From Aequorivita soesokkakensis (GTDB taxonomy: Bacteria; Bacteroidota; Bacteroidia; Flavobacteriales; Flavobacteriaceae): 64,000 nt of DNA. Below are positions 35,311 through 43,840 of the stretch, in pieces. Within the stretch, counting starts at the first letter, position 1; every line of letters starts with the position of its first letter. The translations under genes were made by a program, and so were the position numbers. The stretch lies in NCBI RefSeq assembly GCF_001641085.1, contig NZ_LXIE01000001.1, positions 372,001 to 436,000 of the forward strand, written 5' to 3'. Under the pieces are notes generated by a model, which was not told the DNA's origin, ran no database searches, and worked only from the letters and a program-made list of their open reading frames with translations.

Positions 35311-35886
35311 CTACTTTTTCGCAATCTTTAAAGTGGTTTGCATACCATTTGAAGTGACTTTTACAAAATACAAACCGCTGTTTAGCCTGCTCATATCCAC
35401 TTGTGTAAGAGTGCCGGCGCCTTTCCCTTCAGAAACAAGTGTACCCAAAACATTGTAAATTTGATAGTTATCTACTTTAAATAAAGAAGAAATGGTCAAT
35501 TCATTTCTTACTGGGTTCGGATAAAAATTTAAATTTTTGAAAAATTTGTCCTCTGTGGAAAGTTTACTAACCACAGTAACCTTTCCGTGCATAGATGGAT
35601 CTGAATCGTTTCGATATTCGGTAGTTCCGATTTTTGTGAAAGTATAAGAAAACTCACCGTTATTCCCCTTCAAAGTACCACTGTCAAAGTTCTCTGTTCC
35701 GTTTGAAACGCTTGTAACACTTTTTTGTGAAGCATCTGCCCATTTCCAAAGCACGGTATCTCCAACCTCAATAGTTGGACTTGCAACGGATTCATTAATG
35801 CCCTGTCCCCATGGAATTTCAAAAACATTCTGCGCAGTGAGAATGTTCATTGTAATAAAAAAAAGGAACAAAGTAATTTTTTTCAT
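35311..35886 (-). CDS. cupredoxin-like secreted protein with type IX sorting domain
   Basis: 191 residues. Signal peptide ending at LTAQN, a plastocyanin-like domain (about 20-107: PTIEVGDTVLWKWA, then FDSGTLKGNNGEFSYTFTKI, ending MHGKVTVV), and a C-terminal type IX sorting domain (about 115-191: NLNFYPNPVRNELTISS, then YQIYNVLGTLV, LYFVKVTSNG). Where copper proteins have His, Cys and His, this one has Lys55, Asn93 and Asp96; only Met99 remains. It is therefore probably not a copper electron carrier. Exported by T9SS and anchored or released. Converges on rmuC with 9 bases between stops. Confidence 0.85.
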   Translation of the reverse strand: MKKITLFLFFITMNILTAQNVFEIPWGQGINESVASPTIEVGDTVLWKWADASQKSVTSVSNGTENFDSGTLKGNNGEFSYTFTKIGTTEYRNDSDPSMHGKVTVVSKLSTEDKFFKNLNFYPNPVRNELTISSLFKVDNYQIYNVLGTLVSEGKGAGTLTQVDMSRLNSGLYFVKVTSNGMQTTLKIAKK

Positions 35887-35967
35887 AAATGAATGGTTAA
35901 GTAGGTTAGCAATCTAAATTTACGAAAAAATATTAACACAAAATCGTGCCACAATTAAAACATCTCA

Positions 35968-38820
35968 TTATTTGCTCAGATACATTTTTCTTCTTGCGTA
36001 AAGATCGTAAAAAGCGTCATCTTTTAAACTATCTATAAACAAGATACTTTCACCTGTACTCTTCATTTCTGGCCCCAATTGTTTGTTCACATTCGGGAAT
36101 TTGTTGAAACTGAAAACAGGTTGCTTGATTGCAAATCCTTCCAGTTTTGGATTGAAATCGAAATCGGTCACTTTATTATGGCCCAACATCACTTTTGTGG
36201 CATAATTAACATAAGGCTCCCCATACGCTTTCGCAATAAATGGAACGGTTCGCGAAGCACGCGGATTGGCTTCAATAATATAAACCATATCGTCTTTTAT
36301 GGCGAATTGGATATTTATTAATCCAACGGTTTTCAGTGCTTTTGCAATTTTAAAAGTATGGTCTTTTATTTGTTGCATCACAAATTCGCCAATATTGAAA
36401 GGTGGCAACGTAGCATTTGAATCTCCGGAATGGATTCCGCAAGGTTCAATATGTTCCATTATTCCAATGATGTAAACATTTTCACCATCGCAGATTGCAT
36501 CAGCTTCGGCTTCAATTGCGCCATCCAAATAATGATCCAGCAACAATTTGTTATTCGGAATTTTACGAAGCAAATCAACAACATGTTCTTCCAATTCCTT
36601 TTTATTGATAACAATTTTCATCCCCTGTCCGCCCAAAACATAGGAAGGACGAATTAAAAGCGGAAAATCCAATTGGTCGGCAAGTGCCAAGGCTTCTTCC
36701 GTAGTTTCAGCCACACCAAATTCTGGATAGGGAATATTGTTTTCCTTCAAAAGCGATGAAAAACTTCCGCGATCTTCGGCTAAATCCAAAGATTCATAAG
36801 TTGTTCCAATTATTTTTATACCGTATCTATCAAGCTTTTCAGCAAGTTTTAAAGCTGTTTGTCCACCCAACTGAACGATAACGCCTTCGGGCTTTTCGTG
36901 GCGAATGATGTCGTAAATATGTTCCCAAAAAACAGGTTCAAAATACAGTTTGTCCGCAACGTCAAAATCCGTGGAAACGGTTTCCGGGTTACAGTTAATC
37001 ATTATGGTTTCGTATCCACATTCCGCTGCAGCCAGAACGCCGTGAACACAGCAATAATCAAACTCGATGCCCTGCCCTATTCTATTTGGACCAGAACCGA
37101 GGACGATTATTTTTTTCTTTTCGGTAACAATACTATCGTTTTCTGAATACGGTTTTTCGCCTTCCAGTTGCATTTCGTTTTCGAAAGTAGAATAGTAATA
37201 AGGCGTCTCAGCTTTAAATTCCGCAGCACAGGTATCAACCAATTTATAAACGCGCTGAATGTTCATTTCTTCACGTTTTTTGTAAACTTGGCTTTCCAAG
37301 CATTTCAGCATATGCGCTATCTGACGGTCGCCGTAGCCTTTTTGTTTGGCTTCCAATAATAATTCCCTCGGAAGTGTTTCCAAAGTGTATTTTGAAATTT
37401 CCTTTTCCAAAAGAAATAATTCCTCATATTGGCGAAGAAACCACATATCAATTTTGGTAATTTCGTGAATTCTGCTCAGCGGAATTCCAATCTGTATCGC
37501 ATCATAAATAACGAAAACACGGTCCCAACTTGCGTTTTTCAGCTTGTCAAGAATCTGTTCGTAATTGGTATAACTTTTTCCGTCCGCGCCAATTCCATTT
37601 CGTTTAATTTCAAGAGATTGTGTGGCTTTATGTAATGCTTCTTGAAAAGAACGGCCTATGCCCATTACTTCTCCAACTGATTTCATTTGAAGTCCTAAAG
37701 TTCTATCAGACCCTTCAAATTTATCAAAATTCCAACGTGGGATTTTTACGATTACGTAATCCAAAGTTGGTTCAAACAAAGCCGAAGTTGATTTTGTTAT
37801 TTGGTTGTTCAATTCGTCCAACCTATAGCCAATAGCCAATTTCGTGGCGATTTTCGCAATTGGATAGCCAGTTGCTTTCGATGCCAAGGCTGAAGAACGT
37901 GAAACACGTGGGTTAATTTCAATAGCAATAATTTCTTCTTCCTCATCAGGGCTAACGGCAAACTGAACATTACAGCCCCCTGCAAAATCCCCAATACTGC
38001 GCATCATATGGATTGCCATATCGCGCATTTTTTGGAAAGTGCGATCGTTCAATGTCATTGCAGGCGCTACTGTAATGGAATCTCCAGTATGAATTCCCAT
38101 TGGGTCCATATTTTCAATGGTACAAATGATGACAACGTTATCGTTATTATCGCGAAGCAATTCCAGCTCATATTCCTTCCAACCCATCATCGCCTTGTCT
38201 ATCATCACCTCGTGGATGGGTGAAATTTCAAGTCCGTGGGACAATAATTCATCAAAATCCTCTTCTTTATAAACAATGGAAGCACCGGCACCTCCCAACG
38301 TATAGGACGCCCTAATAACTAAAGGAAAACCGAATTCCTGTGCTATCTCCTTTCCTTGCAGGTATGAATTTGCGGTGGCTTGGGGTGCCATTGGCACGCC
38401 AATCTTTTCCATCAATTCACGAAACTTTTCGCGGTCTTCGGTAATGTTTATGGCATCAATATCTACCCCAATTAATTTTACTCCGAAATCCTTCCAAATT
38501 CCTTTCTCATCCGCTTCAATACATAAATTTAATGCGGTTTGTCCGCCCATTGTTGGCAGCACCGCATCAATTTGCGGATGCTCTTTCAATATTTTTATGA
38601 GTGATTTTGTGGTAAGCGGCAGCAAGTAAATATGATCGGCCATGGAAGGGTCGGTCATAATGGTTGCGGGGTTGCTGTTAATCAAAATTGTTTCAATTCC
38701 GTCTTCGCGTAAAGAACGCAATGATTGTGAACCGGAATAATCAAACTCGCATGCTTGACCAATAACAATAGGGCCTGAGCCAATAATTAGAACTGATTTA
38801 ATGGATGGATTTTTAGGCAT
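35968..38820 (-). CDS. carB: carbamoyl-phosphate synthase large subunit
   Basis: 950 residues with two tandem ATP-grasp halves. The first starts KSVLIIGSGPIVIGQACEFD and the second KIIVLGSGPNRIGQGIEFDY. The ATP-binding loops RASYTLGGAGA and RPSYVLGGQGMK are intact. It makes carbamoyl phosphate for pyrimidine and arginine synthesis. The C-terminal MGS-like allosteric domain (about 120 residues) of the 1073-residue enterobacterial enzyme is missing: the protein ends at YDLYARRKMYLSK. This is usual in Flavobacteriia. carA is not adjacent. Confidence 0.97.
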   Translation of the reverse strand: MPKNPSIKSVLIIGSGPIVIGQACEFDYSGSQSLRSLREDGIETILINSNPATIMTDPSMADHIYLLPLTTKSLIKILKEHPQIDAVLPTMGGQTALNLCIEADEKGIWKDFGVKLIGVDIDAINITEDREKFRELMEKIGVPMAPQATANSYLQGKEIAQEFGFPLVIRASYTLGGAGASIVYKEEDFDELLSHGLEISPIHEVMIDKAMMGWKEYELELLRDNNDNVVIICTIENMDPMGIHTGDSITVAPAMTLNDRTFQKMRDMAIHMMRSIGDFAGGCNVQFAVSPDEEEEIIAIEINPRVSRSSALASKATGYPIAKIATKLAIGYRLDELNNQITKSTSALFEPTLDYVIVKIPRWNFDKFEGSDRTLGLQMKSVGEVMGIGRSFQEALHKATQSLEIKRNGIGADGKSYTNYEQILDKLKNASWDRVFVIYDAIQIGIPLSRIHEITKIDMWFLRQYEELFLLEKEISKYTLETLPRELLLEAKQKGYGDRQIAHMLKCLESQVYKKREEMNIQRVYKLVDTCAAEFKAETPYYYSTFENEMQLEGEKPYSENDSIVTEKKKIIVLGSGPNRIGQGIEFDYCCVHGVLAAAECGYETIMINCNPETVSTDFDVADKLYFEPVFWEHIYDIIRHEKPEGVIVQLGGQTALKLAEKLDRYGIKIIGTTYESLDLAEDRGSFSSLLKENNIPYPEFGVAETTEEALALADQLDFPLLIRPSYVLGGQGMKIVINKKELEEHVVDLLRKIPNNKLLLDHYLDGAIEAEADAICDGENVYIIGIMEHIEPCGIHSGDSNATLPPFNIGEFVMQQIKDHTFKIAKALKTVGLINIQFAIKDDMVYIIEANPRASRTVPFIAKAYGEPYVNYATKVMLGHNKVTDFDFNPKLEGFAIKQPVFSFNKFPNVNKQLGPEMKSTGESILFIDSLKDDAFYDLYARRKMYLSK

Positions 38821-38865
38821 TTTTTTTACTTTTTCGGTGTTGCAAAATTACGATGCATTCGGGTA

Positions 38866-38902
38866 TAAAAAAAAGGTGTTGCTTAGTTAAACAACACCTT
38901 TT
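38866..38902 (-). terminator. terminator after rpmH
   Basis: Stem AAAAGGTGTTG / CAACACCTTTT with a ten-base loop. On the minus strand it ends in a T run, so it terminates rpmH before carB. Confidence 0.85.
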
Positions 38903-38920
38903 ATATATAATTTATCAACA

Positions 38921-39082
38921 TTATTTTTTGTGACGGGCTTCAGAAGATACAGATAGTCTCTTTCTGCCTTTCGCTCTGCGGGCAGCCAAAACCTTTCTTC
39001 CGTTTACAGAAGCCATACGCTCTCTAAAACCGTGTTTGTTTCTTCTTTTTCTTTTTGATGGCTGAAATGTTCTTTTGCTCAT
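38921..39082 (-). CDS. rpmH: 50S ribosomal protein L34
   Basis: 53 residues: [19 protein letters not shown] followed by [20 protein letters not shown] and a basic tail ending ARHKK. This is the full L34 pattern. The leader is about 65 bases behind a consensus promoter. No rnpA or dnaA is adjacent, unlike the order in many bacteria. Confidence 0.97.
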   Translation of the reverse strand: MSKRTFQPSKRKRRNKHGFRERMASVNGRKVLAARRAKGRKRLSVSSEARHKK

Positions 39083-39151
39083 TATAGTATGCTTTAACTT
39101 CTGTAATATCTTGTTTCAAAAACTTTAGAGTACTCCCTCAAAAGTCGGGTG

Positions 39152-39182
39152 CAAATATACAATCATTTTTTACTTTCCCAAA
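39152..39182 (-). promoter_or_regulatory. rpmH promoter
   Basis: Minus strand TTTG (39179-39182), exactly 19 bases, TATATTTG (39152-39159). A perfect match to the Bacteroidota housekeeping promoter. Confidence 0.82.
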
Positions 39183-39253
39183 TGTAAATATCAAATTATT
39201 TTTATTTGTTTTTTATACCTTTGTCGACCTTTCTAATTTTACACAAATATTCA

Positions 39254-40147
39254 ATGAAATCAGTAATTTACCTAATACTATTCCTAAACATTCTAGGTTT
39301 ACAAACTATAACGGCCCAAGAAAAACTTCAGTACAATCTTAAAAAAGACGATGTTTTCAGAATTGAACAAAACGCCGTTCAAAATATTGTCCAGAAAATG
39401 GATAGCATAGAACACCAAATGACCAATACCATTGGCGGAATTTTCTTAATGAAAGTTGTAAACATTATTGATGGAAAATATGTGTTTGAAGTAAATTTTG
39501 AAAAATTCAAGTTTAAAACCGAATCTGACATTTATGGTATTTTATCAGATGTTGATACTGACGTTCCACCTGCCGATGAAGAAGATATTATGGCTAAGGT
39601 TTTTCAAGGATTAATCGGCCCAAAATTCCGAATGGTTATGTTGAAAACGGGACAGATAGAATCACTTACTGGCACTGAAAATCTTATAGAAAATATGATC
39701 AAGCAAGTTGAAATGGGTGATGAAGCCACAAATTCGCTGATAAAGGAAACTTTTGAAAAGGAGTTCAACAATCAAGATATGCTTGAAAGTTTGCAACAGT
39801 TTACTTTTATCTACCCCGAAGTTAAAGTGAAAGTAAACCAAACCTGGACTAACAATTATACCGGTCCCGTAAACGCTGAGAATACTTGGAAATTAGTAAG
39901 CTACTCCAAAGATGATGCTATTGTTCTTAGCGCAAATTCAACCGTTGTGATGGAAACAAAAGATGATTCTGTTATAATGAAACTAACTGGAAATCAGCAA
40001 ACGGAAGCAACGTCTAGTGCATCTTCTGGGTTTATAAAAACTATGGAAGTAAACCAAGAAACGGAAGGAGCTACAATCGTTCCAGAAATAGACAATAATG
40101 AAATTCCAACATCACTTACATCAAAAATAACATACAAATTACTTTAA
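39254..40147 (+). CDS. secreted DUF6263-like protein
   Basis: 297 residues from the ATG at 39254, which gives a signal peptide (MKSVIYLILFLNILGLQTITA). An upstream ATG at 39206 adds 16 residues and overlaps a TACCTTTG promoter-like element (39216-39223), so it is less likely. The mature part resembles DUF6263: KDDVFRIEQNAVQNIVQKMD, IGGIFLMKVVN, a long strand-rich second half with NQTWTNNYTGPVNAENTWKL. Unknown role in the envelope. Followed after one base by the next gene. Confidence 0.72.
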   Translation: MKSVIYLILFLNILGLQTITAQEKLQYNLKKDDVFRIEQNAVQNIVQKMDSIEHQMTNTIGGIFLMKVVNIIDGKYVFEVNFEKFKFKTESDIYGILSDVDTDVPPADEEDIMAKVFQGLIGPKFRMVMLKTGQIESLTGTENLIENMIKQVEMGDEATNSLIKETFEKEFNNQDMLESLQQFTFIYPEVKVKVNQTWTNNYTGPVNAENTWKLVSYSKDDAIVLSANSTVVMETKDDSVIMKLTGNQQTEATSSASSGFIKTMEVNQETEGATIVPEIDNNEIPTSLTSKITYKLL

Positions 40148-40148
40148 A

Positions 40149-40715
40149 ATGTTCAATAAAAATATAAAATTAGTTTTAGCCGCCTTAGTGATTGGAGCTG
40201 CTGTTTGGCAGTTTACGGAAATAGAAATCGGCAACGGAATTATGCTTATTTTGCTTTCGTTGATATTCGTCTTTCTCTATTTCAAAAACGAAATCATTTT
40301 GCTTGCCTTTCTTCGCCTTCGGAAACAGGATTTTCCGGGAGCTAAAAAATGGCTCGACAAAATTGGCAATCCAAGTACCGCATTAGTACCGAAACAGGAA
40401 GGATATTATAATTATTTAAACGGTTTGATGGTTTCCCAAACCAATATGATCGAAGCTGAGAAATATTTTAAAAAAGCTGAAAAACTTGGTTTAAATATGT
40501 CTGCAGATATGGCGATGACCAAATTGAACCTGGCAGGTATTGCCATGACGAAGAATCGTAAGCGTGAGGCAGAACAGCTAATGGCCGAAGCAAAAAGCCT
40601 TGACAAACACAATATGCTGGACGACCAAATTAAAATGATGAAACAGCAAATGAAAAAAATGGGGCAACCTAAGCAGCAATTTGGGCGCGGCGGTCGTGGC
40701 GGAAGAAGGTTCTAA
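40149..40715 (+). CDS. membrane protein with TPR-like region and RGG tail
   Basis: 188 residues: two N-terminal membrane helices (about 8-25 and 29-45), then a helical region with tetratricopeptide-like repeats (GYYNYLNGLMVSQTNMIEAE, KYFKKAEKLGLN, LNLAGIAMTKNRKREAEQLM). It ends in a Met/Lys/Gln stretch and the Arg-Gly tail GRGGRGGRRF. The RG tail may bind nucleic acid or anionic surfaces. Likely in one operon with the preceding gene. No function recognised. Confidence 0.7.
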   Translation: MFNKNIKLVLAALVIGAAVWQFTEIEIGNGIMLILLSLIFVFLYFKNEIILLAFLRLRKQDFPGAKKWLDKIGNPSTALVPKQEGYYNYLNGLMVSQTNMIEAEKYFKKAEKLGLNMSADMAMTKLNLAGIAMTKNRKREAEQLMAEAKSLDKHNMLDDQIKMMKQQMKKMGQPKQQFGRGGRGGRRF

Positions 40716-40834
40716 ACAAGATTTCTTAAATAGTTTTCTACTTATTGTGCATTTCATCGAATTTTTATAACTATTTGTCGAATAGCGAGTTATAAATATT
40801 TAAACTACCTTAACTTTGCACAAAGCTTACGCTT

Positions 40835-41536
40835 ATGGGTAGAAAACTACTTTATCTCTTCTTTTTATTTTCCATAACAGTACAATCACAGATTGAACAA
40901 GGCTCCCTATTTTCCGAAGCTATTGGTAAAAATATTAAGAAGTATGTGAAAAATTCTCAAAATGCTTATGCAGACCAGGACTTTGAGCGTGCGGAATTCT
41001 TATTTGACTCCCTTATTAATAATGTTGTAAACGGAAGTTATCTCGATAATTTTAAAGTGAGAAAACTTTCAGGGAAAAAAATAGAGCTTTATAAATTTGA
41101 AAGGCCAGTTTTTTTAATGACTTATGCCTCTTGGTGTACTCCCGGCGTTGGGGAAATCCCCGCCTTAAACGAAATCGCTGAAAAGCATTATCAAGATATT
41201 GACTTTGTTGTCCTATTTTGGGATTCAAAGGAAAATGTTCGGAAATCTACCCGTGATTATTCCAGCAAAATAAACGTCGTTTATGTGGATGAAAGAGAAA
41301 ACACCAACGACCATATTGTGGAAATAATGAAACACAGTCTTGGTTTTCCAACGTCTTTCTTTATTGACGAAAACAAACGTATTGTTGATGTTAGGCGCGG
41401 TGTACTTCACCCCTACAACGAAAAATATGAAATTTCTTTTGAACTAAATTATAACTCCTTCCTTAATGGAATTTCGTTGCTCAAAAATTTGGGTAGTGAA
41501 GAAAAAGAGCATTTCGCATCAAAACAAAACCCGTAA
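40835..41536 (+). CDS. thioredoxin-like (TlpA-type) periplasmic protein lacking the second active-site Cys
   Basis: 233 residues with a signal peptide (MGRKLLYLFFLFSITVQSQ). The thioredoxin-like fold is at about 75-200: PVFLMTYASWCTPGVGEIP has the first active-site Cys97, but the resolving Cys of WCxPC is Gly. The cis-Pro segment LGFPTSFFIDENKR and the strand IVDVRRGV are present. With one Cys it could form mixed disulfides or act as a redox sensor, but not as a standard dithiol reductase. A TAACTTTG promoter element (40811-40818) precedes the ATG. Confidence 0.82.
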   Translation: MGRKLLYLFFLFSITVQSQIEQGSLFSEAIGKNIKKYVKNSQNAYADQDFERAEFLFDSLINNVVNGSYLDNFKVRKLSGKKIELYKFERPVFLMTYASWCTPGVGEIPALNEIAEKHYQDIDFVVLFWDSKENVRKSTRDYSSKINVVYVDERENTNDHIVEIMKHSLGFPTSFFIDENKRIVDVRRGVLHPYNEKYEISFELNYNSFLNGISLLKNLGSEEKEHFASKQNP

Positions 41537-41563
41537 AAAAAATATTTTTTTACGGGTTTTTTT
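41527..41563. terminator. terminator overlapping the stop of the thioredoxin-like gene
   Basis: AAAACCCGTAAAAAAA / TTTTTTTACGGGTTTT, very long A/T stem with GC-rich base, then T. It includes the stop codon of the plus-strand gene and faces the convergent transglycosylase gene. Confidence 0.85.
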
Positions 41564-41582
41564 ATTTGAATTATCCCTACTG

Positions 41583-42503
41583 TTAATTGTAATATCCTTT
41601 TTCTGGAATTTCTATAAAATATTCCTTCCCTGAAGAATTTTTCAAAAAAGTATCACGAAGCCACGGATTGTGGAGTTTTAAAATTTTATAATTAATCCCG
41701 TAAGGTTTTACCCATTCGGCCCAATCTTCAACAGGCGTATTAACCTTTACTTTAAACGTTGGGATATTTGTGTACAAATCTTTTTCCCTAAAATTAAAAC
41801 CATATTGCTGTGGATGGGTCATAATTTCCTTCAAAGCCAATATTCTGAATACATAACGGCTTGTTTCATCATTCAAAAGTAAATCGTAATAACTGGTTTC
41901 CTTTTGTCTGTTTATTTGCTTGTTCATTCCGCCAGAACCTGCATTATAAGCAGCCGCAGCCATTGTCCAACTACCGAATTTGTTTTTAGCGGCTTTTAAA
42001 TATTCTGCGGCTACCATGGTTGCTTTTTCAAGGTTATAGCGCTCGTCTACATAATCATTGATTTCCAGTCCATATTCAAGGCCTGTACCTTTCATAAAAT
42101 GCCAAATTCCTGATGCGCCAGCCGGTGAGCTAGTATATTCCAAACCGCTTTCTGCTACTGCTAAATATTTAAAATCGTCCGGCAGGCCATATTTTTTCAA
42201 TAAGGGCTCAATCTGAGGAAAATATTTATTGGCGCGTTTAAAAAGCAACAGTCCGTTGGATTGCCAATAGGTATTCACCAACAATTCCCTGTCCATTCGC
42301 TCGCGTATATCTGGATTATTTAATGGAACTGGTTCCCCGGCAAAATCCATTTTCTCTGGCAAAGGCAATGCATAAACATTATAATCGTTTACCAGTTTCT
42401 TTTCAAAATTCTCATCCGTTGGGGCATCTTGCACTGCGTGTATGCTCAATGCGCAAACTGCCAAAACTGCTATTCCCAAACCTACTTTGCCTATCGTTTT
42501 CAT
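41583..42503 (-). CDS. lytic murein transglycosylase (SLT domain, MltD-like without LysM)
   Basis: 306 residues. N-terminal export signal (GLGIAVLAVCALSIHA), a spacer, then the SLT domain at about 95-235. The catalytic Glu118 is in LAVAESGLEYTSSPAGASGI, and YNAGSGGMNK is the substrate-groove motif. It cleaves peptidoglycan with anhydro-muramic products. C-terminal extension of 70 residues without LysM repeats. Single gene, divergent from none; terminator lies between it and the previous gene. Confidence 0.92.
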   Translation of the reverse strand: MKTIGKVGLGIAVLAVCALSIHAVQDAPTDENFEKKLVNDYNVYALPLPEKMDFAGEPVPLNNPDIRERMDRELLVNTYWQSNGLLLFKRANKYFPQIEPLLKKYGLPDDFKYLAVAESGLEYTSSPAGASGIWHFMKGTGLEYGLEINDYVDERYNLEKATMVAAEYLKAAKNKFGSWTMAAAAYNAGSGGMNKQINRQKETSYYDLLLNDETSRYVFRILALKEIMTHPQQYGFNFREKDLYTNIPTFKVKVNTPVEDWAEWVKPYGINYKILKLHNPWLRDTFLKNSSGKEYFIEIPEKGYYN

Positions 42504-42637
42504 CTGTTTAAAATATTTGATAAAGTGGAAGATGGAATGCCCAAATTATTTATTTCCGGTAGAATTATAATTTTTTAGTGGGCATTTCATAAATTCATAT
42601 TTTCAATAAAGATACTTAATCTTAAAAAAAGGAAATG

Positions 42638-43297
42638 TTATTCTTCAATAATTTCTAAAAGTTTTTGCGAGATTTCCCCCCCCTTGTTCAAAATCATAAT
42701 ATGTGTTCCCCCTTTTATAACTTCACAGTCGGTAACATATTTTATGGGGAATACCATATCTTTTTCTCCGTGAATGTGAATAATGTTTTTATTTTTTTCC
42801 GTTCTGTTCCAAGTCACCATTTTTTCCAGTGCCCAGTCCAAATATTGTTTACTGCGAACGTGAAGATATTGCTGATAGAGTGCCAATCGCTTTTTTGATT
42901 TTGGCCCCACGGAAAATTTTGTCAAATCTTCCGCACTCAACACTAAACTGGTTGGTATAAGCTTGTAAGCTTTTGTCAAGCTGGCAAGTTTCATTCTGCG
43001 CGGAAGTTCTTTACGTGACTTTACGCTGGAAATTATTATCAATTTTCTCAAATTCAAAAATTTGCTCATTTCCTGCACCACTACACCTCCAAAGGAAACA
43101 CCAATTAAAATTGGATCTTTTTCTTCAACCCGAAGCGCCATGCGCTTAGCGTAGGTTTGTAGATCCTCCCCTTTTTCGGGTATTAACCATTCCAAAATAT
43201 GGATTTCATAGTTTTCGGGAAGTTTAATATTTCTGAATATCTCACTTCCAGCAGCCATCCCCGGAACAAAATATAGGTGTGTTTTTGCAGAATTCAT
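42638..43297 (-). CDS. alpha/beta hydrolase
   Basis: 219 residues. The nucleophile elbow is GVSFGG with Ser68, the acid is probably Asp in IHGEKDMVFP, and His in GGTHIMILN completes the triad near the end. The oxyanion part VPGMAAGSEIF follows the first strand. Esterase or thioesterase activity is plausible; the substrate is unknown. The promoter side carries the palindrome at 43335-43354. Confidence 0.85.
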   Translation of the reverse strand: MNSAKTHLYFVPGMAAGSEIFRNIKLPENYEIHILEWLIPEKGEDLQTYAKRMALRVEEKDPILIGVSFGGVVVQEMSKFLNLRKLIIISSVKSRKELPRRMKLASLTKAYKLIPTSLVLSAEDLTKFSVGPKSKKRLALYQQYLHVRSKQYLDWALEKMVTWNRTEKNKNIIHIHGEKDMVFPIKYVTDCEVIKGGTHIMILNKGGEISQKLLEIIEE

Positions 43298-43334
43298 AAG
43301 TCTTTTGTGAAGAAAATGGTTTAGCCCAAAGATT

Positions 43335-43354
43335 ATTCGTAAATTTACGAATAC
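43335..43354. promoter_or_regulatory. 20-base perfect palindrome (operator-like) at the alpha/beta hydrolase promoter
   Basis: TATTCGTAAATTTACGAATA is its own reverse complement. It lies directly downstream of a minus-strand -7 element TATCTTTG (43355-43362), so it covers the expected transcription start of the hydrolase gene. This fits a repressor site. The other 190 bases before the acetyltransferase gene show nothing clear. Confidence 0.6.
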
Positions 43355-43540
43355 AAAGATAGAATTATAAAACAGTTTCCTCTATACTGAAATTTCTTGC
43401 AATAATTTACTTTGAAAACAACCCAGACATCAAAAAGTAGCGTATTCGGCTTCGGATTTTTCATACAAAGCTATGTATTAAAGATACCGTCTCCTTATCA
43501 CTACATCCTTAATATGCTATAAAATTTAAAACAACTCCCA

Positions 43541-43840
43541 ATGATTGAAGATGTAGAAATTACCGACAATGAATTTTTAAGACAATTTGAGCTTGAAATT
43601 GGCGACAATATGGCTCGAATAGAATATGCGCTGCAGGATCGAAAAATTTTTCTCACAAAATATGAAATGCCCGAAGATCTTGAAGAACAGGGTTTTCGTG
43701 AAATCTTTATTAAAGCGGTCTTTGAGGAAGTGAAAAAACGCGGAATAAGCTTGGTTCCCACCAGTCCCGAAGTTGCAGGATTTATGCGTAAAAACCGTAG
43801 AAAATATAAAGATTTATTGCCTGTTGGAATTAATATTTAA
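43541..43840 (+). CDS. small GNAT-like N-acetyltransferase (YjdJ type)
   Basis: 99 residues, the length of the minimal GNAT_YjdJ family. The pattern NMARIEYALQDRKIFLTKYE followed by EMPEDLEEQGFREIFIKAVF, and the end ISLVPTSPEVAGFMRKN, match the family's strands and acetyl-CoA loop. The Gly-rich pyrophosphate loop is weak (EEQGFRE for RGxG), and the active-site Cys of the family (PLCP) is replaced by TS. Substrate and activity are unknown. 3' end overlaps mtaB by 4 bases, convergent. Confidence 0.75.
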   Translation: MIEDVEITDNEFLRQFELEIGDNMARIEYALQDRKIFLTKYEMPEDLEEQGFREIFIKAVFEEVKKRGISLVPTSPEVAGFMRKNRRKYKDLLPVGINI

